64,000 bases of DNA from Chionis minor (GCA_013398295.1 VZSF01005687.1:539550-603549), one strand, 5' to 3'; shown: positions 25,930 through 39,459, counted from the stretch's first letter. Notes: generated by a model not told the origin, from the letters alone. Translations and numbers: made by a program.

Positions 25930-28900
25930 TCTATAGTATAAAATGAAAGAAGCAAACAAAAATTCTAAAATTCTAAAGGAGTTTTTGGGAATTTATTTGA
26001 AATAACTTGAGAGTTCAAGCAATTCGGTTGCAAATTTCTTCAGAAATATTTCAGAATTGATAGAAAATGTTACTTTCCAACAGCCAAGATCACTGCATTG
26101 ATCTTGCCAGAGCTGTCAGTCCATAGTAAAAAAGTCAAAAATGGAGTCCTATAAATTACAAGACTGTCTTCAAGTTTTTGTGAAATGTGTGTAGTTTTCT
26201 TTACAGGTCTTATCTTAGCTTTAGATCTCTGTTGATGCAGATCTCATACTACAAAACTCTTTTATTGTGAGGAAGCCTCACACCGAAACATTCATGATTT
26301 GAAACTGGAGTCAGTTTGAACAGTCTTCCCCACTGTTTTTGCACACCACCTGCATCTCTTTGCAGAGTTACATTTTACTTCTTAACTGGGTACGAACACA
26401 GGCAGGCATTCTGAACTCAAATGCTCTTTACTTAAGAAAGAAAGCATAAGCAGGCCCATAGCCTCCTCACATCACCATCATTATACTACAGACAATTCCA
26501 GAAAATTACTTTCCCTTGCAGAATCCTGGGGAACTCCATCACAGCACTTTACATTCCACAGACATCAGATGTGGTGCTTTTCTCTTGCAGCCTTTTGCAG
26601 TAGTACTCTTAGTTGCATCACTGTTAAATGCTGGATAAGCCTTCTGTATTTCTCAGTACGAAGTTGCAAACTTCTCTATCGGTAGAACAAATGCAAGGAT
26701 AGTTTCACATGGGAGAAAAAAAAAAAAAGAAATGGAAGAAAAGACAGGCTATACCACACTAAGATCATCTTCCTATCAAACTTAGTAGATCGTATTCATG
26801 CCATGAACACACTGACTGAGTGGACAAATATATCCTAAAGGCTTTATATTCACATTTTTGTTTCAAAAACTCTTCTCTGAAGCAGAATGTCTTCACTGAA
26901 AGTCTGCAGGAGACAAACTCATTAATGTTCTTTGTGGGATGTGGTCAGCAAAGTACCTTTGAGCCTAAAGTCCAGTGTCATAAAAGTAAAGTACATGCTT
27001 AAATGGATTACAAAATGAGATGTGTTTATGCCCTTGCTCGAAGGCAAGTATGTGCATAAACACTGCTGAACTGATAATTTTATGATTGCTCATTGTCTAG
27101 AATAATTGCTCTTTCAGAGTGTAAGGTTCTTATGTAAGTCCCATTTGTTTCAGTGGGAGTCTTTTATTAGCTTCAAGGAAAATGGAAAAGAATTTGGTAT
27201 TTGTATGCAGAGTTAGATGCCGCCACTTCCCTCATCACCTGACACTCAGTGTATGCTGGAACAGTGTTCTTAATGAGGAGAGGAGGTAGGATGGAGGGGG
27301 AGAAGGGGCTAAAGCCCATTAGCTTCCCTGTTAAATCCATGCCTGGGATTTTATGAAAGGACTCAAAGAAATTGTAATGCAATAGTATCCGGTCCTCACA
27401 GCTATTTGCTCAACAGCCAGTGACAAGTTCAGATGATGTAATGCTTCTAGCATGTACATTGTTACTTAAGTGAGTTGCTAATTAATACCATGCTGAAAGA
27501 GCTTTGGTTGGGTGTCAAGCAACTCAGAGTTGGTCTCTGCAGCTTAGGGAATGTTTCTGCTTCAGCTCCCTCTGTTCTTACTGTGTGCACAAAGTCCTCT
27601 CTAAGCAAGTCTTTTTTTTGCCTTTTCAGGGTTGGGGGTTTTTTCGCCCCTCAGTTGCCTCAGGGCTCTTAATTGCTACATACACAGCACACATTACAAA
27701 CACTGCTCCTAAACGATTCTAGCAAAATTAAATTTCTTGTGTGTCTTGGAAAATTATCATTAATTTATTGACACTAGGAAAACATTCTAGCAGTACTTTG
27801 CTGGGACAGGACCTGGACCGTAAGAATATTTTTAAAAAGGAATGGAAAAGCTATTTGAGAATGATCCTCTCAAAATATCCGTGAGAAAGCATCATCTACA
27901 CATCATATGCTGTAGGCAGGCATGTGATTTTTATTTTTTTTTTTACATGCAGCTGTATTTCAGTAGTTGGAGTGTAAAGCAGTTCTAGTGTTTAACTCAT
28001 ATGCTAGGAATCAAATACCTGTCCAGGGTCTGTAATGAGCTTGCTAGATAACTTGAAAAGGGCCTTCAGCCTCAGTGATGTTTAGAGGTCTAATACCCAC
28101 ATACAGTGCCTATTTCCAAATGAAGCAATAGAAGTTAACCACTTACTTAAGAACTAGTCATGCAAATACTTCCAAGAAACTAGTCTTTAGCATCTCCTTG
28201 TAGTAGTAAAACTTAATTTCTTAGTGATGTTTCCTGATAAGTAATGAATATTAATTAACATTTAGAGGAAAGAAACTGGAAATAGAATATATAATGCATG
28301 TTAATAAAATCTCTTATTTCCTTCCAAAGACAACGATTGTTCTCTGAAGTGATATAAAGCAAAATGTGACAGTCAGCCTTAGATCATCTGTGTGTTTCTC
28401 TCAGACAGTTTACCTTTTTATTTACAAACCTGAGCCAAGTATACATAGTTCTGCCTGCTTTAGGTAGAAGATTTATAAACTTCAGCTAGCTTTTTTTAAA
28501 AAAATGTTTAAATAAAGACAAAACAATCAAGAATGAACACTCATACTTCTCATTGCTGAAGTCACTGACCAGAGTTAATATGAAATTAAAATGTATTCAG
28601 AGAGTTAGAGCTGTCTGTGTCTGGGACTATCTGCTCTCGTAGGTATATAAACACATCAGCATGCCTGCATCAGGATCACACGTCCGTGCCAAGGCCTGGC
28701 ACTACATCACAGGTCACAAAACAAAGCTTCCAGCAAACAGACAAACTTTTTTCCCAGATCAGCTCCAGACAGTAACACACCTAACTCAGCCGTCAAATTA
28801 ATAACTAGATGTGATCTATTTGTAACACTGGAATTTCATTCAGGATGTCTACTTTTTTTTTTAAGAGTTCAGAAGAACTGGCTAAAACTATCTCTTGCAG

Positions 28901-30614
28901 CTGAATTCCTATTGTCTTGTAAAATTACCTAGACCCAGGAGACATTTCAATTATTTACTAAGAATTGTGATATTTCATTATAGCTACTTCAATGTGATTG
29001 GCAAATATGCCATTCAGTTTATTGGGAGAGAGATAATAGTCCCAAAAAGAGATTATTGTAGGTTTGATGAAAGGCAGCTTCTCCGAAAATGCCAAGTGGA
29101 TTTTCTACTGGAAGTACAACACAACACTCTGAATGTCATGCCTATAAAATGGTAACAGAAAAGGTGCTTCATATGGTTAATATACATGGTTAATCTAAGA
29201 AGGCTATGAACATTAAGGCAATATGACACAAATCAAATATTAAATGACTGATACATAACCCATGTTATGTTTGTATTATTTTTAGTTAAAATTTTGATTG
29301 TATGAAAACTCATGAGATATAGAGTGTGAAGACTGGAGCAGGGATTGATAGAAGTCCTTGGTCAAAATGCTGAAATGTTTTAGCTATTTACAAACAGTAA
29401 GACTACAGTGACTTCAGGGAAAAAGTACACTAGTGTCCCTAACCAGATTTCTTGTTTAGAAAAATTATAATCTGGTGTTTGTTTATTGTTAGTATTAATC
29501 CTAGACTACCTTCAGAGGGCCCTGGATGCATTAGCAATAGGTCTAATCTTCAGAGAAATAGCTAAGTGGTGGAATATCTGAAATAAAGTGCACATGTCAT
29601 TGCATCATGTCTTGACTATGTTAATGTCAGGATGATTTGTTAAATGCAAATTCAAAAGGCACTGTATAAAATTATATCTTGGCAACAGCTACAGGTAAGT
29701 TTTTTATGTTATATATAGTAATGACTCAATCATTGAAAAAAAGCATAAGGAAGGCTTAGATGAAATTTGCTTATGTTCAAGCTTTCAAAACTAGAAGACA
29801 CCAAACCATGATATCAACATGCCATTTTTCTGATATTTAAAAAAAAAAAAGAAAAAAAAGAGGAAAAATCTTCAGGTACATAAAGCTAGAAACTTACCCT
29901 TTTATTTTTGTTTAGGCCAGTTCAGAAAGCCTAATGCACCTAAAAGCTCCAGGCAGGTTTTCCTATGGATGCTGACAATAGTATAGAATAGTACAGAATT
30001 TTCTTTAAGGCCATTAAAGGTTTTCAATACACACAGCTAGATTTTTATTCCAAAATCCTCTAGGAGGTCACTGGTCCGTCTTCTGGACAGCAATATAGAT
30101 ATGCTGAGACATTACAAGGATCCTGCCCTTACAAACACATTTTTCCTCCATGTCAGTTCAATGCTTTTAATTTAGTAACCTGAAACAGCTAGAAGAAGAT
30201 GACTTGATAAGATTAGATCATCCCCAATGAACATCTAAATCCGATGTCAAAGAGAGAAGACACAAATGCAACATTTTTATTAGTAAACCAAACAGGGACC
30301 TGGGCTGAATTCTCTAGCACTGAGGTCATGTTGCACAAAAAGCCTGAGTACAAATAGCTTCATATGTTTTCTAAACCTATATATCTTTCATCTCAAAAAA
30401 TAGGGCAAACTTATTCTCACTGCTCATTGGGAATAATCTCTACACAACGCTATTCCTAAAATTTTGCCATGGCAACATCTAGAAAAGTCCTACCAACTGT
30501 GAGGAACAGCAGTGCTAAAGCCCATGTCCTGGCCCCACAGTAGCTACACAAATAAAAATAATATAGATTTTTAGTAGTGTATAACATTTGATATATAGCA
30601 CCATATAATACTTT

Positions 30615-30660
30615 TATAGTTTACATAACAACATAACAACATATAGTTTACATAACAACA
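30615..30660. repeat. 27-bp-period direct repeat
   Basis: The 19-mer TATAGTTTACATAACAACA occurs at 30615-30633 and again exactly at 30642-30660, separated by the partial copy TAACAACA. Confidence 0.93.
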
Positions 30661-31228
30661 CAATAGTGGTCATAGTGGTAGATTAGACACAGGAGTTATG
30701 GGAGACCCTCTGCATACTCAACAGGAAACCCAGGAAGCCCAAGGTACCATAAGTGTCACAAAAAGTGAGTAACTAGACTCCTTGGGAACAGACCAGTAGG
30801 TTTGCATTTCAGGTGAACTAAATTTCCTTTGTGGCACTATTAAACATACAGATGAGTTCTGTATTGGCTGTAATGGGACCTGGCATGTATGTAGAAGTCT
30901 ATGTACAGACACCTAAGTTTGGGTCAGTTTAATTTCATCCAATACATAATTATTATTAGGATTATCTGCATCTAGGACATCAGACATGAGGTAGATCTTC
31001 ACAACATAGAGACAAATAGAATGATATAGACTCCAATTGCTGGTTCACGGTTTTCTTAATGAAGATACTGAATGCTCTGCTTCTTTGAGTTTCTCAAAAC
31101 CAGCTGGAAAGGTCTGGATACAGAACCAATCTGCAACCATATTTTTCTCAAGGAAGCATCTGTATTTTTCTCAGCAGCTATAATTCAGTTTCTAACTTTG
31201 GCTTAGTTAGTTCCTAATTTTTTATTTA

Positions 31229-31252
31229 TTTTTTTTTTTGGGGGGGGGGGGG
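31229..31252. repeat. T11-G13 homopolymer pair
   Basis: Eleven T are followed directly by thirteen G. Long G runs are rare in this A+T-rich setting and prone to sequencing error, so the exact length should be treated with caution. Confidence 0.9.
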
Positions 31253-33771
31253 TGTATTAATATTTACTTGAAAATTATTTGAAACCTGCATCCAGCATCT
31301 TGTATAATATTTTCAACCTAGGTTAGTAAAACCACGGGCCCAATACAGAGGAAGCAACACTAATCTAGACCTGCCCCAGTCTTTCTAATGAGACAAATTA
31401 GGCAACATATTCATATCATAAATTTATTGACTTTTGCAATCTCTTTAAATTGTTTATGTGGTGTGTTTGACTCTGTTTTCCTAAGTTGGAGGTGCTAAAC
31501 CATAAGTGTGAGGCACAAAATCCTTGGTGGCGAAATGCATCACGTCCATCTAAACCTAATGGAGTATACTGTTTTAATCCAGCATTTTTATGTACCGTTA
31601 AACACTTTCACATATCTAGGTAGATAAAGTGATCAATATGTTAAACAGATAAAGCCCTTGGTAGTCTTCTGGTCTAAAAATACAAGTTTTTACTATTGGT
31701 GATTATTCCCTGAATAGGAATAGAATGACTAATGGAAGGTGTCTAGTTGCGTAGAGATAACAGCACACATCTTGCATAAGACTTTGTGTATAATTGGGAG
31801 CACACAATAACATTATTGTTATTGTAAGACTGATTATTAAACAGTGTCATTATTTAGAGGAGATCCTGAATGGAAAAACACAGACAATGGGAAAGACTGA
31901 AGGCACAGTATCAACTCAGTTTAGAAGGCGATTTGCCAGATAACTGAAGAAGACAAACAGCAGCTTCAAATGGCACATCCGTTTATTCTCCCTGCATGTA
32001 CAGATGTGAAAAGCAGACAGTTTGCAGTTGTTCTAAGATGCCTAATCCCCAAACCTGTTTATCTGAGAGTAAATTCCTTTTGAAAATAGTAAAAGTTCTA
32101 ATTATTTTAAATACCACCCAGCATAACTCTCCTTCTATCAATGAAGATCTTATTGAATAGAAGGGTCAGAGGACAGTTTTTAAGTGCTCCATTGTATTAC
32201 AATGCTGCTTGATTCACTGATGAAGCCTTTTTCCATTTTACTGGTTTTGATTCTGCTGTTGGTTATGAAAAGTCTTCCATTATGATGCGTAAAAATAAAT
32301 ATGAAAGAACAAACAGAGAGTCCTATTTTGGTTTTGAAATTCAGGAAATAACATTGAGTATTCTAATCATGAAATGTACTGAATTCTCATGCAGGGTGCT
32401 TCTTAGTATGGCCTAGTAACTGGCACCTCAGCCAGTGTGAGAATAAATGTATGAGGTTAAAGCTTATACCTCAGCATTCCTGAGCAATTCCAGGTGGAAT
32501 TACTTGCTAGTCTTTGACAGTGGCATGTCAGTTTTGAGGAGTTTTTGTCCCCATCCTATCTGCCTCTCAAATCTGTTTGATTCCAGTTCCTTCCATCAGA
32601 ATTAAACTCAAATCTCCTTCCTGCCAGAAAAGCCTGTTTGTGGTACTGGAGCATAAATAGAATCTCTTTAATGAGCTAGATTTTAAAAAGACGGTATTCT
32701 GGGGAAAGGGAACTGAAAAATAGACTGAGGAAAATGTAGCATATAACTATTCTCTGAAAGCATAGTGGAGAACAAACTCCAAGTGCTGTGTTTACACGTA
32801 ACATCCAGAAAGAAATCTTAGAGTCACATACCAGGTAGAGCACTATCCTAGACAACACGCCAAACCCCTTTTCATGAAAAACAGGGGATATTTTCATGAA
32901 GTAGAACAAGCAGGAATATATTTGTATGGAGTAAGCCAAGATTTGCCAACGCATTCTTCTGAAGAGGGGAAACATTGGCAGATCACCCATCCAGGAAAAT
33001 TTCTGCCTGAACTATTCTGCTGCTGGTTCAAGCAGGGAATTGGGAGGAATTTGTGTCTCTTTCAATCATGTACTTCTACCACACCTTTTGTGGGGGATTA
33101 AATAAGCAAATCCATATGAAAATAAACAACCCAGTTGCTTTAACTCTACAGCACAAATGGCATCTAAGGTATGAAAAAAGTGAAAGAAGGTAATTTATGC
33201 TTGAAAACATAAACAATTTTCAAAAGAATAAATTGAAAACAATCCTTTTTAAAATGTTAACAAAATGACACTTTTCTGGTCCTTCAAATTGCTTGGTGGG
33301 CAATATGACAATCAAATGTGACTAGCAAGAGGTATCAAGCCTCATACTGGCATGTAAAACTAGCCAAGAGGCCCAGTTAGAAAGTAGAGTTACTGAACAA
33401 AATTGGTCCTGTTGTACCTCAAACCAGGACACCAAACTTCAGAGAACAGCATAATAAACAGGGACTCAGGAAAGGTGGTTCTAGTCCTAATTGCACTACT
33501 TTCCTCCTGTGTCACATTTTAATATGGACACTTTACCAATAATGTAGTTTGCAGAACATTTTGAGGTCTCTTAATTTCAAAGCTGTGGTACAGAAAAAGA
33601 TAGGTAGAATTACTGACATTCTTAGGTATGATTATTAAAATACTTTAGTGGAGTATACTTGCTAATTCAGATTCAGGAACATCAAGCAATTTTTCACGTG
33701 TGAAGTTACTGACCTGTTCCTTCTTTTTGCTTTGTGTTGTATTTTTCCACCCTAAGCACAAATACATGGCT

Positions 33772-34340
33772 GAATCACAGAATCATAGAATGGTTTAGGT
33801 CGGAAGGGACCTTAAAGATCATCTAGTTCCAGCCCTCCTGCCATAGGCAAGGACACCTCCTACTAGACCTGGTTACTCAAAGCCCCATCCAACCTGGCCT
33901 TGAACACTTCCAGAGATGGGGCCTCCACAGCTTCCCTGGGAAACCTGTTCCAGTGCCTTACCACCACCAGAGTGAAAAATTTCTTCTTAATATCTAATCT
34001 AAATCTCTCCTCTTCCAGTTTGAAGCCACTGCCCTTTTTCCTATCACTACATGCCCTTGTAAAAAGTCCCTCTCCAGCTTTCTTGTAAGCCCCTTTCAAA
34101 TGCTGGAAGGCTGTTATAATGTCTCATGAGAGCAGAGTAGAGGGGCAGAATCATGTCCCTCAACCTGCTGGCCATGCTTCTTTTGACACAACCCAGGATA
34201 TGGTTGGCCTTCTGAGCTGCAAGTGCACGTTGGCAGCTCATGTTGAGCTTCTCATCCACCAACAACCTCAAGTCCTTCTTCTCAGGGCTGCTCTCGATCC
34301 ATTTGCCTTCTAGACTGTATTTGTGCATGGGATCAACTCC
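33772..34340 (-). mobile_element. CR1 LINE 3' fragment, minus strand, with a large internal deletion
   Basis: This is the only CR1 here on the minus strand. The tail reads GAATCACAGAATCATAGAAT on the plus strand, the reverse of the CR1 tail. In the sense direction, frame 34328-34047 gives MHKYSLEGKWIESS and LVDEKLNMSCQ. After a junction at 34120/34121, frame 34099-33863 gives the C-terminus (GAYKKAGEGLFT, RHWNRFPREAVEAPSLE). By comparison with the copy at 15411, roughly 190 nt are missing at the junction, between GAGAC-like sequences. The 5' truncation point is near 34340, close to an unresolved base (N at 34362) and an 18-A run. Confidence 0.93.
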
Positions 34341-34779
34341 ATAAGCTACATCCCATTTAATNGACCAAAAGACCTTTTAGCCAATAATTAAAAAAAAAAA
34401 AAAAAAAGGCAAAAGAAAATGATTGAGTTTTTTATATTTTTGAAGTTATTGATTCTATGAGGTATGTTTCCTATCTATATGATGAGCAGTACATGGACAT
34501 TGTGCTCTGCCAGCTGAAGAGAAAGAGAAGAAAAGAAAGAATAAGAGGAAAAATACCCTAACAAACTCTTTTTCTTCTAAAGGAGACTGTTAAAGGTACG
34601 GGCTATATATATGAGAAAACCTATACAGGTGGCTGAGACTGATCTCTGGTTTATTCTCAGCTGTGTGTCCAAATTGTGTCTGGATGCAATTCAGACAGCA
34701 GATTATATCCTTTAGTATTTAATTCTGAATTACATGTATTTTAATTTATACAAGGTTTTTTTAAAATAACGAGTGTTAG
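34341..34779. other. Short spacer with N and poly-A run
   Basis: It holds an unresolved base at 34362 and an 18-A run at 34390-34407, between the minus-strand CR1 and the G+C-rich island. Nothing else is recognised. Confidence 0.7.
34390..34407. repeat. Poly-A, 18 bases
   Basis: An uninterrupted run of 18 A, located 50 bp beyond the 5' truncation point of the minus-strand CR1. Confidence 0.95.
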
Positions 34780-35570
34780 GTCATATGAATAAAGGCCCAC
34801 CTCTGCACACACTGAGGAGCCCAGAGGTATGTGGGCATGTGGAGAGGCCCCAGGAGCCAGGTCAGAGAAAGGGTCCCCGTGCTTGATCCCCCTCAGATCA
34901 TCCCAGGGAAGCCTCAGCCCCACGGGCTGGGGGAACACCCAGCAGCAACCATCAGACGAAAGGCTCTCCAGAGCACCTAATGACTGCTGGGGGTTATGAG
35001 CAACTTGGGGGGTATGAGACATTTTATGAGATGCTGGGAAAAGCACTTTGGGATTGCACAGGCATCTTATGGGCTGGTTACAGGAGGACTTAAAGGTGGG
35101 AAAAGGGAGAGATCAAGGTGGTTTGGGCCCATGTGTCTGGGGTACCAGTAACTGGAGAGAGGTATGTGCATATATACGTCAGTGTGTGATCACTAGCAAG
35201 ACATACTGGACTAGCTGGCAAGTTGGAAAGGAGGCTTGGGAGCCAGGTTGAAGCACTGCTGGAGGGACGAGGCGGTCCAAGGCTGCTGCTGGGGAGACTG
35301 TAGGTCTGGGAGTCAACTGAGAGACCTTTGTGTGTGTGTGGATGAGGCAACTGAAGACCAGAGAAGCTAAGGTTGGCTACTGGGTAGACTGGGTGTCTAA
35401 GGTCAGCTAACTGGAGGAATCCACATTGTGCCTGGGGGGCAGGGCAGGGGGGTTTCTATGTATCAGGAGGTCTGAATACTAGCAACTAGAGAAGGACTGC
35501 AGCCTGAGGGACCCATAACCCCAAGTGTTAGCAACTGGAGAGACTGGGATCTGGGGGCAGCTGCTAGGTT
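34780..35570. repeat. G+C-rich island with a degenerate tandem motif
   Basis: This stretch is strikingly richer in G and C than its surroundings. From about 35133 onward a motif of the form GTCTGGG-x-CAGCAACTGGAGAGA recurs imperfectly: CCAGTAACTGGAGAGA (ending 35160), AGTCAACTGAGAGA (35311-35324), CAGCTAACTGGAGGA (ending 35418), TAGCAACTAGAGAAG (ending 35494) and TAGCAACTGGAGAGA (ending 35543). The spacing is irregular, about 50-165 bp. It could be a worn minisatellite or a fragment of an LTR-type repeat that I do not recognise. The open frames (34741-35046 minus, 35048-35251 plus) resemble no protein I know. Confidence 0.55.
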
Positions 35571-38500
35571 TATATGTATCTTCTTCAAAATTAAATTTTT
35601 AGTAGTAGATACACTATGAACGATAAATAAATCTGTTACTTGAATATCAAAATCAGGAATGCCAGGCAGAAGATTTAACCATTCCACCTGTGAACTCTGG
35701 GGACTTGTATTCTTCTGCCCTCTCTCAAGGAATTTTTCTCCTGAATTTGCCAATAGCAGTCAGGGTCACTGGAGATACCTATCTTCCTAGTCTAGAGTAA
35801 ATTAATTGGATAGTTAATTAATCAATTTGGATCATCTTCTGTGGATGGAAAATTAGCAGAGCTGTTTCAGAACTTGTTCTTTGATATTCATCTATGTTAT
35901 TATGAATTATATTAGTCTTATTTTGATGCGTTAAAAATAACTGCTTAGAAAGGTAAAATCCAAATTTTGTACTTGAGCAATACATCTTTTGGATCTATTT
36001 GAGCATTTCTCCACTCTTTCCTGCTCTGGCTCATCACAACTTTAATATAGATGTCCCAAAGCATTTGTCTGTCACAGATTTGCTCAGTGCACAAGGAAAG
36101 AGAGGATTTGCTTGGCATAATGATTGCTTTTCCCTGGCAGCCAGACAAGAAGGTCTGAGTTTGCAAACAAATGTGTGGGAAAAGGTACAGAGGAAAACGT
36201 TGGTATTCTGTTGGAGGAAATTCATAATGAATGATTTAAAAGGAGATTTCAGACAGTAGATAAACCTGTTAAACATTTTTTTTCCACGCCTATTGCAATT
36301 CAAATGTAATTCTGCATCTTACCTACACGTATCTGGGCTAGCTTTACCTTCCTTGTTCAGATACTGAGAGAAAAGAAACCTCAAACCCTGGGTGTTTCGA
36401 CTGAAGCAACCTTCCAATAGTCAGAAGTTATATGCATAGTATACAAAAGACAGACTTTCAAAGGGAGCAGCTCATACCACTCTTGTAAATTTTCATACTG
36501 ATATGTTGGTAAGGGTGTTCTAAGAAAGTGCATGTCCAGTTGGTACTGCTTTGCCTGTCCGGTTGGTTAGATGTATAAATTGCCATTTGGCTAACTGATT
36601 GCAAAAGTCTTAACAGACTTAAGTATTTCTCTAACTGGGGTTACTGAGCATGTTTTCAAATATAATATGAAATGTATGGCTTGATATAAGTGTTTGGGTT
36701 TTAAAATTATTTTATGCCCAAAACAATCAAAAATTCTTTTGAGGAAATTAAAACAAAACTTGTAAAAATAGTTCAGAATGAATTGTAGTTCTCAGAATTA
36801 TCTCTCCATTATGTGCATACAGAGACAGTTCTAATATGCAAATAACAACATCCCCATCATACATTATATTTTTAATCATATTCTTTTTAATTGCAGTACA
36901 TGCTATAACTTTTTTTTCCTTCCATGGTCAAAATTGTGAACAGTTTGCAATAGAAATATTCCTCACATAAAATTAGTAAGAATAAAATTTAAGTCAATGT
37001 TATTATCTGTCTGCATAGAGAATTTGTATGATGGTGTAGATATACAAAAAGAATTGGTTGCTTAGAATTATGTCAACATTCATCACTGTGCCAAATTAGT
37101 CTAAGGCCAAAAAAATGTTTAAGCCTCACCTAAGAACCAATAATGCAATGTAAGTGACTTTGGACACACATCTTTGTAGATAAGGGTGAATTTCATGCAC
37201 AAATCTAAAGATAAATTGATTTCGCAACATACTCATTTAAAATATACAATAAATCTTCCTAAGGGAAAACAGAAAAGAAAACAACTGTTGTGGTTTAAGA
37301 ACAGAACTTATCGATCTTTACCAGCAGTGCAAAGTAAGAGGCAAAGTCACTCTCCCAAGCAACAGATGGTATAAAAATGTTAGAAAAAGGCAGATGAAAT
37401 AATGACAGAATCTGAAGGATTCCTTCCTCTGTCTCCCATCCACAAATAAGAAAAAATATTTTGAAATAAAAACCTGGGTTAGCTTTTTTTGTTTGTTTGT
37501 TTCTTTATATAAAAGCATATAAACAGGCATGTCACAAGGTAAGGATTTATGTTGAGACATATGCAGAGTAATGTAAGTAAGTCTCACAGAGGGCACTTAA
37601 ACAAATAGGGTTTTAAAAGTATATTTCTCATAAATGTCTTTCCTATCCTAGAATCTGTTTGCTCATAGAGAAATGCATAAAACGGTGTGAAAGATTGCCT
37701 TTGTAAAATTGTCAGTGTTAGGCATGGGATCATAGTATTTGTTATACCTTTTAACCTTAGCCACGGCATGCAAAGGGGCAAAGTAGTTTCATAAAAGGAG
37801 TTTTGTATAAGAGTCCTTTCATTCCTCTTACGGAATGAATAGGATTTCAATGGTGTTTTAGTATATATTTCATTAGTATAAAAAGGGCAAGAGGCAAAAG
37901 CAAACTTTTACAATTTAATTGTCCTCTCCAATCAAAATGTTCAATAACTGCAATGAAGTGAATTCTGCTAACACCGCTCACCTTTGTTCAAGGGGAATAA
38001 AAGGACTACAGATGACTGTATTGCTTATTAAGCCCAGTAGTGCAAGCAATACAGTCTTTACTCTTGGTGTCTAAACAGGGATGAATTTCACCTGGAGGCA
38101 ACTTTGGCCTTTTGTACTAGCAATTATATTGTTATAAAATACAAGTTTCACAGGTGAACCAAATCCCGTCTAGAATCTTCACCAAGAAAAAAACAGCACT
38201 GCTGTGCCTTGTTCAGAATTTTTCTATTCCCGAGCTGGCATCCAGGTGTGTACTTGAAAAACATCTTTGATTTTACATCTACAATAAGCATAACACAATT
38301 TAAAAGCATAGATGCCACAGAACTTAATTTAGAAACTGCTGCTTTTATTAAATTTAGCTACTTTTCGCCTGCAGCTTTACATCAATATTGACTTCAAGGT
38401 GCTAGTAGCTTTCATTACATTGAATTACTTTCTCCTGTAATTTGGAAAGTAATGAGGCAGCTACTAAATGAAGCTGTTGACGAAACAAGAGCAAAGGCTA

Positions 38501-39459
38501 TTAAAAATTACATGGCAAAGTGTGAGTCATAAACAATGCTGGTTAGTGTTCAAGGAGTGTTCCTGAACAAAATTGCACAAAACCCACAAAGTAAATAATT
38601 CTCCTCAGTCATCTTCTGTGTTCGTTGAAGAAATGTGAATTCCACCTGATTAATTCTTTCATTTCTGTACTGTTTCAAACTGTTTCTATAATGATGCCCT
38701 TCCCATTGTACCTGAGTATCTTCCAGTTGTGCATTAACTGATACAATCAGCATCTGCTATGATTAACACCTGTTTTCTGTCATTTATCCTTTCATTCTCC
38801 CAAGAGAGAAATGGAGTTTCTTGTTACAGCAGCATTTTTGCTTCAGTGTGCTTTGGATATGCCTTTCCAGTGGAAAGTTGTCTTGGATTCATAGATAAAC
38901 ATATACATATGAGGTTCTATAAGCCTACAACCAGTATAGGAAGCAGAGGATGAGTACAATGTACTTCCTATATTCTTTGTTGCTTCACATGTAGCAGCAT
39001 TCACAATAGTTGGATTTTTCCAAATGCTAAAGCCTTTACACCTGAAGTTGATTTTCCTGGATTTCTGTAACCCTTTGCAAAGATGCAGGAATGGGAAACT
39101 GAGGCCTGGTCCTCTTTTATCAGGTTAGAAAGAATTGCCCACTCAAAAATAATTTGGGTATACTTTCCTTTGATCTTGAACTTTACTTCTGTCAGTGTTA
39201 GTTGCTAATTTCAGGTTGCAGGAATTGATTTTATCTTTGCAAGTGGTCATTTTATTGTAGTATAGCAATTCAATATGATGGAGCTTTTTACCAGTAGCAC
39301 ATGATCAATTTCACATTGACCATATAACTTTATTGAAAACTCTTCAATGGAGGGCATGGATGCACATATGAACAGATGAATCACAGAAGAGATATTCCTC
39401 ATTGCAACTCTTCGGATATGTCTCCCTTTTCAAATGGCACAGGACAGGAGTTTTCATTC
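35571..39459. other. Intergenic, no gene seen
   Basis: A+T-rich. It contains a short GTTT repeat (37491-37503) and a compact stretch at 38370-38560 with an inverted repeat ATTACTTTC/GAAAGTAAT. No exon or mobile element is recognised. Confidence 0.65.

Larger units (their letters stand above)
23580..33771. other. Intergenic, no gene seen
   Basis: The longest repeat-free stretch in the window, over 10 kb and strongly A+T-rich. Local features are an AT hairpin (25900-25929), A-rich tracts (26715-26728 and 29839-29867), a 27-bp-period repeat (30615-30660), an RFX-like palindrome (30464-30475) and a T11-G13 homopolymer pair (31229-31252). No coding exon is recognised. Some of this interval may be conserved regulatory DNA (for example 24530-25030), which alignment would show. 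Confidence 0.65.
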
